Below, piece by piece: positions 1-8,910 of a stretch of 64,000 nt of DNA. How positions within the stretch are numbered: the first letter of the stretch is position 1; each line of letters opens with the position of its first letter. Below the pieces are notes generated by a model. It did not search any database, was not told the DNA's origin, and saw only the letters and a program-made list of their open reading frames with translations. The DNA is from JAGLON01 sp041394985 (lineage in GTDB: Bacteria > Zixibacteria > MSB-5A5 > GN15 > JAAZOE01): positions 3,038,001-3,102,000 of the forward strand of contig JAWLBI010000001.1 of assembly GCA_041394985.1 (NCBI GenBank). The letters are read 5' to 3'. Made by a program: the position numbers and the translations under genes.

Positions 1-612
1 CTTGTAAACATATTCTATATAGTTATCAATGGCAGAAAGACGTTTATATGGAGATTGCACGTCATTGGCGATAATTTGGCGGCCATGTAAGTAATCTTTA
101 TATATTACCCCTTTTCCATCAATCTGCCCTGTTGTCAATTGGATGGAACCGGTCAGCAAATCTCCATAAATACGAGTGGTGCCGGTCACGACAAGAGGAT
201 ACTGGTTATTGAAAACTGTAATTGCTCGATCCGTACATCCCTTTTGAAGCGATCCCAGAAATGCATGTACCGTACTTTTCTGACTACCAGAATAACCAGT
301 CGATTGCAATAAAAGGTAAGCCCCGAATGGTCGTGTTTCTATTATGCATTTATCGTGATCATTGAAATCATATTGAATTGAATTATCGGATTTTAGAACA
401 GGCGCAAAATCGTGTGAATTAAGTCTGGCCACTAGACGATTAACTCCTGACTCCGCCAAATACTGCGCCCGTGTCAAATGTTGGTCCCGAACATACACAC
501 TGTAGCGTGCAATTCCGTAACTGAACGCTGATAAAAATATGGTAAGCAGTACCGCAATTATGATTAAAGCCGTTAAGAGTGCAGAGCCTTTCTGATCATA
601 GAATACATTCAT
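1..612 (-). CDS. PilX/GspK-like pilus-associated membrane protein, partial
   Basis: The gene starts with ATG at 612 and runs off the left edge, so only its first ~204 residues are visible. After a short MNVFYDQKGS head comes one hydrophobic helix (residues ~10-33), then a segment LTRAQYLAESGVNRL. This arrangement is typical of PilX/GspK-like or other pilus-associated proteins with an uncleaved or prepilin-like N-terminal helix. The rest is non-repetitive and unrecognised. It is the last visible gene of the minus-strand pilus operon, only 4 nt after the stop of the upstream gene. The role as minor pilin or pilus-tip component is inferred from the helix and the operon. Confidence 0.6.
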   Translation of the reverse strand, partial: MNVFYDQKGSALLTALIIIAVLLTIFLSAFSYGIARYSVYVRDQHLTRAQYLAESGVNRLVARLNSHDFAPVLKSDNSIQYDFNDHDKCIIETRPFGAYLLLQSTGYSGSQKSTVHAFLGSLQKGCTDRAITVFNNQYPLVVTGTTRIYGDLLTGSIQLTTGQIDGKGVIYKDYLHGRQIIANDVQSPYKRLSAIDNYIEYVYK

Positions 613-616
613 AGAA

Positions 617-1093
617 TTACTTTGTAAGTAGAAGAGTATCAAATGCTTTATCAAACTGGAAAACAGCCATGTCTGGAGAGAATCTGACAAGTTTCCAATC
701 ACTCAGAGAATCCCCAGATTCAAGAATTATTGTCGTATTGTCATGCCCCGATATTACCGCTTGCGAGTGGGGTGGTTGATCAATGAATCCAACAAACGTA
801 AATGCCAGACTGGGTCGTGGCGGCGCTGATAGCGCTCTCATTGCCTGGGCCTTATCGATACTCCTGGGAGTTTCAGTAGTGAGCTTCTCTTTAATTAGAA
901 AAGGGTTTATTCTTGGTGGCTCATAACTTAACCTAATTTGGGGGCCCGCATTTACCTCGTTGTAACTCGAATTATCACTTCCTTTTCGGACCGAATTACT
1001 ACTGGCAAACCATCCAAAGTTGCTTCCCCAGATATACATCATAACAATTAATAAAAGGCCAAAGATGATTCTTTTTTTATTTTGACTATTCAT
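617..1093 (-). CDS. GspC/PilP-like inner-membrane pilus assembly protein
   Basis: About 158 residues: a short basic N-terminus, one membrane helix (GLLLIVMMYIWGSNFGWF), a variable linker, and a small beta-rich C-terminal domain with the pattern FTFVGFIDQPPHSQAVISG. This size and layout match the HR domain of GspC or the C-terminal domain of PilP, which links the inner-membrane platform to the secretin. I place the start at ATG 1093 because the upstream in-frame codon is TTG without a better ribosome site. It overlaps the end of the PilO-like gene by a few bases, consistent with coupled translation. Family assignment is inferred from size, topology and position between PilO-like and PilX-like genes. 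Confidence 0.55.
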   Translation of the reverse strand: MNSQNKKRIIFGLLLIVMMYIWGSNFGWFASSNSVRKGSDNSSYNEVNAGPQIRLSYEPPRINPFLIKEKLTTETPRSIDKAQAMRALSAPPRPSLAFTFVGFIDQPPHSQAVISGHDNTTIILESGDSLSDWKLVRFSPDMAVFQFDKAFDTLLLTK

Positions 1094-1580
1094 TATTGGC
1101 AACCTGCAAAAGGATGATCAACTTGATCAATGTACCGTCACTTGTTTCAGGTTTTAGACCAGTCTTTATAGCAATCAGATAGTAGTTACTCTCAAGGGAA
1201 TTCAGAAGATTGAGTAATGGCTTTATTTTTCCAGTATACACGACTCGATATTGAGTCTTGCCATTTTTCGGTAATTCCACCGTTTCCAAATTAGTCAAAT
1301 TGCAGCCATTTTCCACGCCGATATCCCTGAATATATTCGGATAAAACGGCTTTTTTTCTTGTAACGTTACAATGAGCTTTTCTTTTTCATCAAGTTCCTT
1401 TTGCAATATAGATGCTCGATTCCTCATACTCTCCGGGCTTGAAATCATCTCCCCGGTCATACTTATCACATCATAATCAAGCAGTATGGAATCTATAAAA
1501 TGCAGACAGAGGAAATAAGACAACGCGAGGACAATTATAGTTATTGTCGATATGTAGATATGATAGCGGTTAATCACCAT
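1086..1580 (-). CDS. PilO/GspM-like pilus assembly protein
   Basis: A 164-residue protein with one N-terminal membrane helix (about residues 9-29), a predicted coiled-coil stretch around residues 45-78 (RASILQKELDEKEKLIVTLQ) and a small alpha/beta domain. This is the usual build of PilO or GspM, the periplasmic partner that pairs with PilN/GspL in the inner-membrane alignment complex. The start overlaps the end of the PilM/N-like gene by 7 nt. Identity is inferred from architecture and synteny (ATPase, secretin, PilM/N, PilO, PilP order); sequence similarity alone would not be decisive. Confidence 0.6.
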   Translation of the reverse strand: MVINRYHIYISTITIIVLALSYFLCLHFIDSILLDYDVISMTGEMISSPESMRNRASILQKELDEKEKLIVTLQEKKPFYPNIFRDIGVENGCNLTNLETVELPKNGKTQYRVVYTGKIKPLLNLLNSLESNYYLIAIKTGLKPETSDGTLIKLIILLQVANNE

Positions 1581-2821
1581 TTATTATCACCAATCAGGAT
1601 AAAATTATAAACGGCGGCGGCATTTGGGTCCCGTATATCAATCTGCCTTTTAATGGATTGTATTTTTACACAATCAAAGGAAAACTGTTGATTAATATAA
1701 TCTCTATATGTGAATACTGCTTGTTCTCCTCCGGCTTCCCCGGTTACCTGATAATTGATTCCTTGATGATTTAACCTCTCAGCATAAATGTCTTTTACAA
1801 CAATCCCACTTGGTACTTTCTGGCAAAATGCCGACATCCCCGGACTTAATTGCATCGATTGCGTCATATCATCATCAAATGACGAAAGTTTCGTATTTGC
1901 TGCCCGCTGCCTTTCTTCAATCGTTCCGATTTCCACGAGAATGTCTTCATATTCAGTATATATTGATGCGGCATTATCCCTTTTGATATGAAAGAATAGA
2001 GCGGTGCCCCCCAATAATAATGATATGATAACTGAAGCAACCAGTAATAACCTGCAACTGCCGATTAACGTCAAGACTCGCCCCGTCGCCTGCGAATTCA
2101 AATCAGCGAGAGCAAAATCGTTAATCGAATTATCTATCATTCGTCTTTTTGAAAATCCTGCAACGACTTTTGGCTCGATGGAATCTCCCAGCCTATCCAT
2201 TATTATTGATCTATATCCATCCGGTAATTCATCGGTATATTCGCAATACAAATAGCTGCCTTCTTTATTGATTCCGGCAATGATGCCAAGACTACCAATT
2301 TGCCACTCATAGACCCCACTTTCAAAAAATGAGTACTCAGAAATTACGAAGCCGAATAAAGGCATATAATGCAATACGGGTACGCCTTCACTGCGAAGAA
2401 CTTCACCGATACGTATGGCGAAATTGGTATCATATCCGAAGGCGATGTGAAAAATATGCTTGAATGTGTAAAACGTCTGAAAATGGACGTCATCATTTGT
2501 CTCAAAAAGGGAATTACTCTCTTTTCGTAAATCATCCAAACTGCCCTTTTGGGCATTTCTGATTAAGCTGAAAGTTATCGGCTCCGCGAATAATACAATA
2601 ATCTCTTGGCCGTAATATGTCCAATTTCGCCGCAGACCTCTAACGAACTCTCGAATTTGCGAAACATTATCGTGCTCAATCCTGCTATCGCCCAAAAATC
2701 GTGTTTTACCATTTCTGGATAATGTAAAGAAGCAGACGTATTCATAAGAAACCAATAGGTAGCACTGGCTCCGACCAAAAGGAGACAATTCAGAAAACAT
2801 TTTGTGAATCGGAATTGCCAC
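1574..2821 (-). CDS. PilM/PilN-like (GspL-like) fused assembly protein
   Basis: About 415 residues. The first ~245 residues form a cytoplasmic domain that by position would be the actin-like PilM/GspL part, although the nucleotide-binding motifs are not obvious. A membrane helix follows (LLLVASVIISLLLGGTALFF), then a coiled-coil and small periplasmic domain like PilN. The gene is thus GspL-like, with PilM and PilN functions in one chain. I prefer the GTG at 2821, which has AAGGA about 7 nt upstream and does not overlap the secretin; a TTG at 2839 is the alternative. It sits directly after the secretin gene in the same operon. Confidence 0.55.
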   Translation of the reverse strand: MAIPIHKMFSELSPFGRSQCYLLVSYEYVCFFTLSRNGKTRFLGDSRIEHDNVSQIREFVRGLRRNWTYYGQEIIVLFAEPITFSLIRNAQKGSLDDLRKESNSLFETNDDVHFQTFYTFKHIFHIAFGYDTNFAIRIGEVLRSEGVPVLHYMPLFGFVISEYSFFESGVYEWQIGSLGIIAGINKEGSYLYCEYTDELPDGYRSIIMDRLGDSIEPKVVAGFSKRRMIDNSINDFALADLNSQATGRVLTLIGSCRLLLVASVIISLLLGGTALFFHIKRDNAASIYTEYEDILVEIGTIEERQRAANTKLSSFDDDMTQSMQLSPGMSAFCQKVPSGIVVKDIYAERLNHQGINYQVTGEAGGEQAVFTYRDYINQQFSFDCVKIQSIKRQIDIRDPNAAAVYNFILIGDNKW

Positions 2822-2825
2822 AGAA

Positions 2826-4772
2826 TTATTCCTTATCAATGATGGCTTTTAAGTCAATATTCTGCTCGGATCCATACGAAATGTGAGGCGTGATATAAAT
2901 CATCAACTCCGTTGTGGTGGTAGTTTCGTTGTGACTTTGAAACAAAGGACCAAGAATAGGCAGCGAGCCCAGTATAGGGAATTTCCTCAACGTTTTATTC
3001 TCTGATGTCTGTACCAAACCGCCGAGGATTATTGTCTCACCATTGCGTAATCTGACCGTAGATTCTAAAATCCGGTGACTAATTGTAGGCGGGCTGTTTG
3101 AATCGGCGCTAAATCCGCCGACAGGCGTTGAAAACTCGGGCGTAATATTGACAATAAGCTCACCCGTTTCATTGACGAAAGGAGTCACCTCGATTTTCAT
3201 ATTTGCTTCGATTGTCTCAAAGCGTTCAGAGGTCTGTGTTGACCCAGTTGTGGTTACGCCGGAATGGACCGTTTCTGTAGATAATTTATAATATTGTGTC
3301 GTCCCGACATTTATTGATGCTGGATGCCCACACAAACTCGATATCTGTGGACGCGACTTGATATTGGCTTTCCCTTCCTGCTGCATTATCTGTAATTGGG
3401 CAAAAAAATTGTCCGATAAAGTTCCGATATTCGCGATGCCGAGTCTATCGCCCAGCCAATCCAAATCATCATTCAGGGTTGGGCCAGTACCGACAAGATT
3501 CACATTCGGATAGTACGTCTGCGAATAGTTGCTATCAGGATTGAATGATTCATTCATTTTCAAATCAAATGTAAAGGCATTGACATCTGAATAATCTACA
3601 ACAAGGACATCAAACAGAACCATAGCCGGCGCAATGTCGACAGAATTTAAAAATAGACGTATTTCATCAATAACAGTTTTTGGCCCGACCACGACAAACC
3701 CATTATGTTCCGTAACTACTTTCAACATTACCTGCTTGGTTAAGGATGTAGGTATTAACGGCTCAACATCCTTTGCAACGAGATGCTTCAGTAAAATCAA
3801 TTCTGAAACAAACATATCTTCCGAGGTTTTCGGTCCAAAAAAGTAAATTCCATTGTCCAGCTTATATGTGTATTGCGTATTGCGGAGTAGTGCCCCCAAG
3901 GCATTATCTAAAGGCATCTCCGAAAAACTGGCGCTAATATCACCCTCAATGGTTCCTCTCGTAAAAAAGCTGGCATTACATTGATTTCCAATGGTTGCAA
4001 TAACATCGCCTAATGGCGCGTTTGCAACATCCATTGAGATTAATCCATTATCACATCTAATTGAGAATTTTGATGCCCGTCCCTTGTGCCCGGTTGATTC
4101 CGGTTTGGCACTTATATAATAAATACCCTCTATCGATCTCAGATCAAATCCATTAGAAGAGAAAAGAATCTGTAAGCCTTTGTCTATAGGAACATTGACC
4201 AATTTCCCTGAAAGGTAACCGCCCGCATTATTCTCAATAATAATGTTAATTCCGGCCTGTTCAATAATCTTATCCACAACGCGCTGTAAACTTGCCTGTT
4301 GGAGATTGTATGTAATGGAATCATTCTGAATTGTCATGTCAAGAGGGGCCGGCGGTGGTGGCAGTTTTACTGGCTTAAATATCTTTATTATTCCACCGGT
4401 TCGCTCCCAATCAAGATTATATTCCTTAATAATAAACAAAAGGGCATCATTTAGCGATACCTTTTCAAGTCGTAATGTTATTGTCCCGGTAATCGATGTA
4501 TCTATGAAAACTGATAACTCGTACGCCCTGACCAGAGCCTTTAATGCATCCTGTAATTGCAGCCCGACAAACTCCAGCTTGGGAATAATGATGGCGGTAT
4601 CGATAATGTTGCCGATATACCGAGATTCAAGAGTATCAATTCCATATTCGGTTTCATAGCCTATGTCGAGCGTATCGACATTCATACTGTCAGGATGCTG
4701 CTCCTGGCACAATATAATCCCATGGAAGAGTATCAAAAGGGAAAATACTAAACATAATCTAGGTGATTTCAT
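2826..4772 (-). CDS. Secretin (PilQ/GspD family) outer-membrane channel
   Basis: A 648-residue protein with signal peptide (residues 1-22), then an STN/secretin N-domain (about 70-130: LQDALKALVRAYELSVFID), further N-domains, and the secretin core in the last ~250 residues. The core shows the conserved pattern GETIILGGLV followed by LRKFPILGSLPILGPLF and ELMIYITPHI. Secretins form the outer-membrane pore through which a type IV pilus or type II pseudopilus passes, so the host has an outer membrane. ATG 4772 has a strong GGGAGGGG ribosome site. Whether it is PilQ (pilus) or GspD (secretion) cannot be decided here. Confidence 0.93.
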   Translation of the reverse strand: MKSPRLCLVFSLLILFHGIILCQEQHPDSMNVDTLDIGYETEYGIDTLESRYIGNIIDTAIIIPKLEFVGLQLQDALKALVRAYELSVFIDTSITGTITLRLEKVSLNDALLFIIKEYNLDWERTGGIIKIFKPVKLPPPPAPLDMTIQNDSITYNLQQASLQRVVDKIIEQAGINIIIENNAGGYLSGKLVNVPIDKGLQILFSSNGFDLRSIEGIYYISAKPESTGHKGRASKFSIRCDNGLISMDVANAPLGDVIATIGNQCNASFFTRGTIEGDISASFSEMPLDNALGALLRNTQYTYKLDNGIYFFGPKTSEDMFVSELILLKHLVAKDVEPLIPTSLTKQVMLKVVTEHNGFVVVGPKTVIDEIRLFLNSVDIAPAMVLFDVLVVDYSDVNAFTFDLKMNESFNPDSNYSQTYYPNVNLVGTGPTLNDDLDWLGDRLGIANIGTLSDNFFAQLQIMQQEGKANIKSRPQISSLCGHPASINVGTTQYYKLSTETVHSGVTTTGSTQTSERFETIEANMKIEVTPFVNETGELIVNITPEFSTPVGGFSADSNSPPTISHRILESTVRLRNGETIILGGLVQTSENKTLRKFPILGSLPILGPLFQSHNETTTTTELMIYITPHISYGSEQNIDLKAIIDKE

Positions 4773-4786
4773 ACCCCTCCCGAATA

Positions 4787-6220
4787 TTATCCTGCAATTA
4801 CCTTTAACACCTCGAGCGGTGTTGTTTCGCCATTCTTGATAAGGGCTAGGCCTGCTAATTTAAGCGACAAAAAACCTGCTGTTTTGGCATATGATTCAAT
4901 TTGTGATGCATTTGCCCCATCAGAAACCATTGTCCCAAGTTTGTCATCTATCGCCAGGAATTCATAAATCGCCTTGCGCCCTTTGAATCCTGTATTGCCG
5001 CAATAATCGCATCCCCGCCCCGAATAGACTACCAGGTTGGCATCGCCTCCAAGTTTGCGAGATGCAGTTTGTTGTTCGACCGAAACATCTTTTTGTTTGC
5101 AATTGGGGCAAATTGTTTGGACCAGTCGCTGTGCGATAATCAGTTTAAGAGTTGATCCTATCAAATAGCTTTCGGCCCCCAAATCAAGCATACGTGAAAT
5201 AGTTGCTACGGAATTGTTTGTATGCAATGTCGATAAAACCAAATGCCCCGTGAGGGAAGCGCGAATAGCCTGATCAAGCGTTTCTCTATCACGTATCTCA
5301 CCAACCATTATAATATTGGGATCTTGTCGTAATATTGCCCGCAATGCATTTCCAAATGTTAAGTTGATTTCAGGACGAACATGCGTTTGATTTATACCGT
5401 CAAGATTGTACTCAATTGGATCTTCGATCGTGGTAATATTAAGTTTTGGTGACTTCAGATGGTTTAGCATCGCATATAAAGTCGTCGTTTTCCCCGATCC
5501 GGTGGGCCCCGTCACTAGAATCATTCCATTCGGCATTTGAATTTTATCTTCCAGCAACGCCCGTTGCGCCTCATCCAATCCCAATAACCCCAAATCAAGG
5601 CGGAGATTTTCCTTATCCAGTATACGTAAAACCGCTTTTTCTCCGAAATCTGTCGGCAGAAAGGAAATGCGAATATCGACGACTTTTGAACCGGTATTAA
5701 ATCGTATTCGCCCATCCTGCGGACGCCTCTTCTCCGAAATATCCAAATTAGACATAATCTTAAGTCTGGCAATCGCTTCGGCAACCGATTCCTTGGTTAT
5801 TTCCCTATCCTGTCGCAATGAGCCATCTATTCGAAACCGGCATAGCATGCGTGTCTCAAATGGTTCGAAATGAATATCCGATGCTCCTATCGATACAGCG
5901 GTGTTAATTATTCCATTAATGAGCCTGACGATAGATGGATTTTCTGCAGCCGTTTCATTCATGTGATTTTTTGAAACCTGCGATCGACCATTATTTGCCT
6001 GATGTATGCCGAATTGCTCTCTCACTTTGGTTTCCAGTAATTCTTCCGACAAATATTCAATCGTGATTTTCTGCTTTTTCTTAAATGATAAATAGCTTAT
6101 TACGGAAAGGTCCGAATTCTTACATACATACAGGCGTATAATTGAACCATTTTCTAGAATGGGACATATGTTGTATTTTATGAATTTCTGCCGATCCCAG
6201 GCGTTGAGAAAATCCGGCAT
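4787..6220 (-). CDS. pilB: Type IV pilus/T2SS assembly ATPase (PilB/GspE)
   Basis: A 477-residue GspE/PilB family hexameric ATPase that powers pilin or pseudopilin polymerisation at the inner membrane. Visible are the N-terminal domain, Asp-box region, Walker A GPTGSGKTTT, Asp/His boxes (IEDPIEYNLDG, LRQDPNIIMVGEIRDRET, STLHTNNS) and a zinc-binding tetracysteine region (CPNCKQKD ... CDYCGNTG). These are the features of the extension ATPase rather than the retraction ATPase PilT, which lacks the cysteine cluster. It is the first gene of the minus-strand operon and lies divergent from pilC with a 64-82 bp shared promoter region. Confidence 0.93.
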   Translation of the reverse strand: MPDFLNAWDRQKFIKYNICPILENGSIIRLYVCKNSDLSVISYLSFKKKQKITIEYLSEELLETKVREQFGIHQANNGRSQVSKNHMNETAAENPSIVRLINGIINTAVSIGASDIHFEPFETRMLCRFRIDGSLRQDREITKESVAEAIARLKIMSNLDISEKRRPQDGRIRFNTGSKVVDIRISFLPTDFGEKAVLRILDKENLRLDLGLLGLDEAQRALLEDKIQMPNGMILVTGPTGSGKTTTLYAMLNHLKSPKLNITTIEDPIEYNLDGINQTHVRPEINLTFGNALRAILRQDPNIIMVGEIRDRETLDQAIRASLTGHLVLSTLHTNNSVATISRMLDLGAESYLIGSTLKLIIAQRLVQTICPNCKQKDVSVEQQTASRKLGGDANLVVYSGRGCDYCGNTGFKGRKAIYEFLAIDDKLGTMVSDGANASQIESYAKTAGFLSLKLAGLALIKNGETTPLEVLKVIAG

Positions 6221-6302
6221 ATGTGCCTCAAATGATGCTTTGCATTACATGGTTTTTGTATGTATAATATAGCTTAATAATACAATGGGTCAAGAGATTG
6301 CA

Positions 6303-7499
6303 ATGCCAAAATATCAATATTCTGGTAAATATATAAATGGACAGAACGCAGACGGGGTACTCAGGGCTAATTCCTCGGAGCATCTGCAAAACATACTTCT
6401 CAAAAAGGGAATCTTTCTGTCATCCCACAGTACAACGAAAAGTAAATTAAGTCAGTATATTCTTCGGTACATCAGAGGCAAAGATATCACTCGCATGACC
6501 CGACAATTGGCGGCGCTTGCAGAATCGAGCATTACATTCAGGGAATCTCTGGAATCTGTCCGGGAACAAATTACCGATAAGAACTTGGGAGAAATAATTG
6601 ACAATATTATCTCATCTATTGAATCAGGGCGTTCTATCTCAGATTCTTTTCAACAATATCCGGTGTTTTTTGATACGCTATATACTTCTTTGCTGGAAGC
6701 CGGTGAAATATCCGGTACAATCGATATCTCATTGGATCGCATAGCAAATTATCGAGAGCGTACGGAGGAAACCAATAAAAAAATACGATCGGCGCTGGCC
6801 TATCCCCTGCTAGTGCTGTCCGTGACAATCCTGGTTATATTCATTATGGTTATTTACATCATACCTATCTTTGCCGCCATGTATGCAAACTTCGGTACCG
6901 GACTGCCCCAATTGACTCAATATGTTGTATTTGCCAGTGAATGGATGCGCGAAAATAGTGGCTTCTTTTTTGTATGTTTTGTACTGGTCGTGGTATCTAT
7001 GGTTGTTGCATTTATAAATGAACGCATGCAATATATTTTTAGTGCAATGCAACTTAAGATTCCATTTGTCGGCCGCATTCAAAAGAAAATCATTAATGCC
7101 CGTTTTTCCAGGACATTGGGAACCCTGTTAGAATCGGGAGTTTCTATGCTGTTTTCCGTCGAGATTGCTGTGAAGACTACGGGTAATGCCTTTATCCAAA
7201 AAAAACTGGCAGACATGTCGTCGATATTATCGCAGGGTAAATCATTTACCGAAACCGCATCCAGTTATCCGATATTTTCCCGCACTATCATTCGTATGGC
7301 TGCCGCCGGCGAAAAAACGGGACAACTGGGAAAACTGCTCTCCAAAGCCGCCGATTTTTACGAATCAGAAGTCGACCACGAGATTGGAACATTGACAACA
7401 TTGTTTGAACCACTAGTAATCGTTTTCCTTGGAATATTTATAGCATTTATCCTTGTGGCAATGTACCTGCCTCTATTTGACCTTATGAGTGGGGTTTAA
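6303..7499 (+). CDS. pilC: Inner-membrane platform protein PilC/GspF
   Basis: About 398 residues with the duplicated T2SSF domain: two helical cytoplasmic domains, each followed by hydrophobic segments (around residues 165-190, 215-235 and 370-395). Motifs such as TRQLAALAESSI, EAGEISG and FSRTIIRMAAAGEKTGQL are characteristic of the GspF/PilC platform that the assembly ATPase rotates. I choose ATG 6303 (MPKYQYSG, the usual family start) over the in-frame ATG at 6285. It is transcribed divergently from pilB and overlaps the prepilin peptidase gene by 11 nt. Confidence 0.92.
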   Translation: MPKYQYSGKYINGQNADGVLRANSSEHLQNILLKKGIFLSSHSTTKSKLSQYILRYIRGKDITRMTRQLAALAESSITFRESLESVREQITDKNLGEIIDNIISSIESGRSISDSFQQYPVFFDTLYTSLLEAGEISGTIDISLDRIANYRERTEETNKKIRSALAYPLLVLSVTILVIFIMVIYIIPIFAAMYANFGTGLPQLTQYVVFASEWMRENSGFFFVCFVLVVVSMVVAFINERMQYIFSAMQLKIPFVGRIQKKIINARFSRTLGTLLESGVSMLFSVEIAVKTTGNAFIQKKLADMSSILSQGKSFTETASSYPIFSRTIIRMAAAGEKTGQLGKLLSKAADFYESEVDHEIGTLTTLFEPLVIVFLGIFIAFILVAMYLPLFDLMSGV

Positions 7500-8121
7500 C
7501 CCATTGGTCTTTGTCATAAGTAGATGGGCGTTGCGAACCTGTCAAAAGGAATTATCATTCACCCCCTTATATCTACTCTTTGATCTCGCCTGGATTATTC
7601 TAGTAAAGGTGTCCTATCTTTATCTCCCTGGCGTAGAACAGGTTTTCCAATCAGCCGTCCTGTTGCTTTTATTATTTGTGTTCTGTATAACCGATATTAG
7701 GTTTTTTCTGATACCAAATTGGCTATTACTCGTTTTTACATTGCCCGCAATCCCAATTATCATCTGGGGGAAATCAATTTCGATGGTTGATGCCGGGCTG
7801 GGAGGGTTAATCAACTTTTTGCTCTTTTATATTGTCGCAGTTATTGGAAAGAAGCTGTTTGGAAAAGACGCACTTGGAGGTGGCGACATTAAGCTCGCAG
7901 GAGTCTTGGGATTATTCACCGGATGGCAGGGTATTGTCCCCATGTTACTGATTGGCTCACTAAGCGCGATATTCGTATATGGGATACTAATCGCTTGGAA
8001 GCGTAAAAAGCAACCTCGCATTCCGTTCGGCCCGTTCTTGGTCTTTGGAAGTCTACTGTCGCTATACCTATATAGCTCACTATCCAAAGATATTTTCGAT
8101 GCTATTGCCATCCATCTTTGA
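7489..8121 (+). CDS. pilD: Prepilin peptidase, A24 family, lacking methyltransferase domain
   Basis: A 210-residue polytopic membrane protein. The two aspartate motifs of A24 peptidases are present: ITDIRFFLIPN and GGGDIKL, so prepilin leader cleavage is expected. The usual PilD/GspO N-terminal ~100-residue methyltransferase domain with its zinc cysteines is not there. The start is GTG at 7489 inside the end of pilC, so translation is probably coupled. The stop codon abuts the outermost tRNA-derived att-like sequence at 8122, making this the last chromosomal gene before the island. Confidence 0.88.
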   Translation: MGFNPLVFVISRWALRTCQKELSFTPLYLLFDLAWIILVKVSYLYLPGVEQVFQSAVLLLLLFVFCITDIRFFLIPNWLLLVFTLPAIPIIIWGKSISMVDAGLGGLINFLLFYIVAVIGKKLFGKDALGGGDIKLAGVLGLFTGWQGIVPMLLIGSLSAIFVYGILIAWKRKKQPRIPFGPFLVFGSLLSLYLYSSLSKDIFDAIAIHL

Positions 8122-8141
8122 CGGAGAGGCAGGGATTCTCC
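8122..8141. repeat. Outer att-like copy of the tRNA-Ser 3' end
   Basis: These 20 bases match 8713-8732 at 19 of 20 positions and, over the first 17, match the tRNA-Ser 3' end at 56179-56195 with one mismatch. They begin directly after the pilD stop. I read them as the outermost attachment site left when an element inserted into the tRNA gene. Confidence 0.7.
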
Positions 8142-8343
8142 AAGGGGCATTTGGTGCAAGTTATTAATTCTCAACATAATAGTCATATTCCATTGCTGGA
8201 TTATTAGTTAACTTGGATCGAGTTGCGTAAATTGTAAAAGTTAGGCACTTCCCGTACAGTTGAGAGGATAAAAAAGATGGCAGTCATCTGCCTCTTCGGT
8301 TACTTTGTTTTTGCGACAAAACTCAAACCGAAAGGAGTATCAG

Positions 8344-8610
8344 ATGACCGCCGATACTAAGATAGCACAAAACCGCCTCACATTGCTACAATTAGCTGAA
8401 CAAATTAAAAATATTTCCGAAGCCTGCCGCCGCCGGGGTGTCTCGCGAAGTCAATTCTATGAATACAAGCGGGCTTTCCAGGAACACGGCTTCGAAGGCC
8501 TGAAAGACCTGCCCCCGATCCCGAAGAGCTGTCCGCATGAGACATTACCTGAAGTCAAGGAGAAGATCCTGTCTCTCTCGGTAGCTCATCCGGACCGGTG
8601 GCCCATCCGA
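8344..8610 (+). pseudogene. IS481-type transposase, N-terminal fragment
   Basis: The ATG at 8344 has an AAAGGAG ribosome site. The first ~85 residues (NRLTLLQLAEQIKNISEACR, then RGVSRSQFYEYKRAF) form the helix-turn-helix head of IS481-family transposases. Similarity stops after AHPDRW, where the family normally enters the DDE catalytic domain; the rest of the open frame (to 8769) is unrelated and runs through the att core. The gene therefore lacks all catalytic residues. Its GC content is higher than that of the neighbouring island, suggesting a separate origin. Confidence 0.75.
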
Positions 8611-8711
8611 TGTCCCGTCTTCGGGACGAGGGTGGGTTCCCGCTTCCTGAACAAAATTAGGCAATGTTTATTGGTAATTATACAAGCATATTCACTATGG
8701 ACAACAAAAAA

Positions 8712-8732
8712 GCGGAGAGGCTGGGATTCTCC
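8712..8732. repeat. Left attachment site of the 47-kb island
   Basis: Positions 8712-8729 are identical over 18 bases to 56178-56195, the 3' end of the tRNA-Ser gene. The match ends where the tRNA continues into its T-arm. It marks the left junction of the element whose integrase lies beside the tRNA. Confidence 0.85.
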
Positions 8733-8797
8733 GCGGGTTATTCCGGTTAACTCCTTGAGACACCATTAAATAGCCCTATTTTGTTGTTATTTATTGC

Positions 8798-8860
8798 GTT
8801 AAGTTCCGTTGAGTTGGATCAAGTTGAGTTGAGTTGAGTTAAGTTGCGTAAAGTTCGTTG
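8798..8860. repeat. GTTRA pentamer-rich tract near left end
   Basis: A tract of imperfect GTTGA/GTTAA units, including three consecutive GTTGA units from 8823. A shorter relative (TTGGATCGAGTTGCGTAAA) lies at 8213-8231 in the relict element. It sits about 70-140 bp inside the att core, where integrase accessory sites would be expected. Confidence 0.5.
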
Positions 8861-8878
8861 TTAGAAAATTGTTAGAAA
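8858..8878 (+). repeat. TTGTTAGAAA direct repeats, possible integrase arm sites (left)
   Basis: Two copies of TTGTTAGAAA start at 8858 and 8869, exactly 11 bp apart. The same decamer occurs at 56160 and, with one change, at 56095 and 56084 at the other end of the element. Same-strand repeats confined to both ends suggest arm-type binding sites for the island integrase. No binding data support this. Confidence 0.45.
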
Positions 8879-8910
8879 GGAATGGAGGGAATTGTCACAA
8901 TTAATAGAAT

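Larger units (their letters stand above)
8122..8732. mobile_element. Relict integrative element between two att copies (CIME-like)
   Basis: A 0.6-kb segment bounded by two copies of the tRNA-derived core. Its left end contains AGTTGCGTAAA at 8221, also present near the left end of the large element (8842). Its right end contains TTATTGGTAATTA 44 bp before the core (8668), and the large element has the same 13 bases 41 bp before its core (56137). Both ends therefore match those of the 47-kb element, but there is no integrase, only a broken IS481-type transposase. This is the layout of a cis-mobilizable remnant accreted in tandem. The interpretation is inference; the repeats are seen directly. 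Confidence 0.6.

Noticed and set aside
8712..8732. A second tRNA gene at the left end of the island
   Set aside because: Only about 18 bases of the 3' end are present; there is no anticodon stem or D-arm, so it is an attachment site, not a tRNA.
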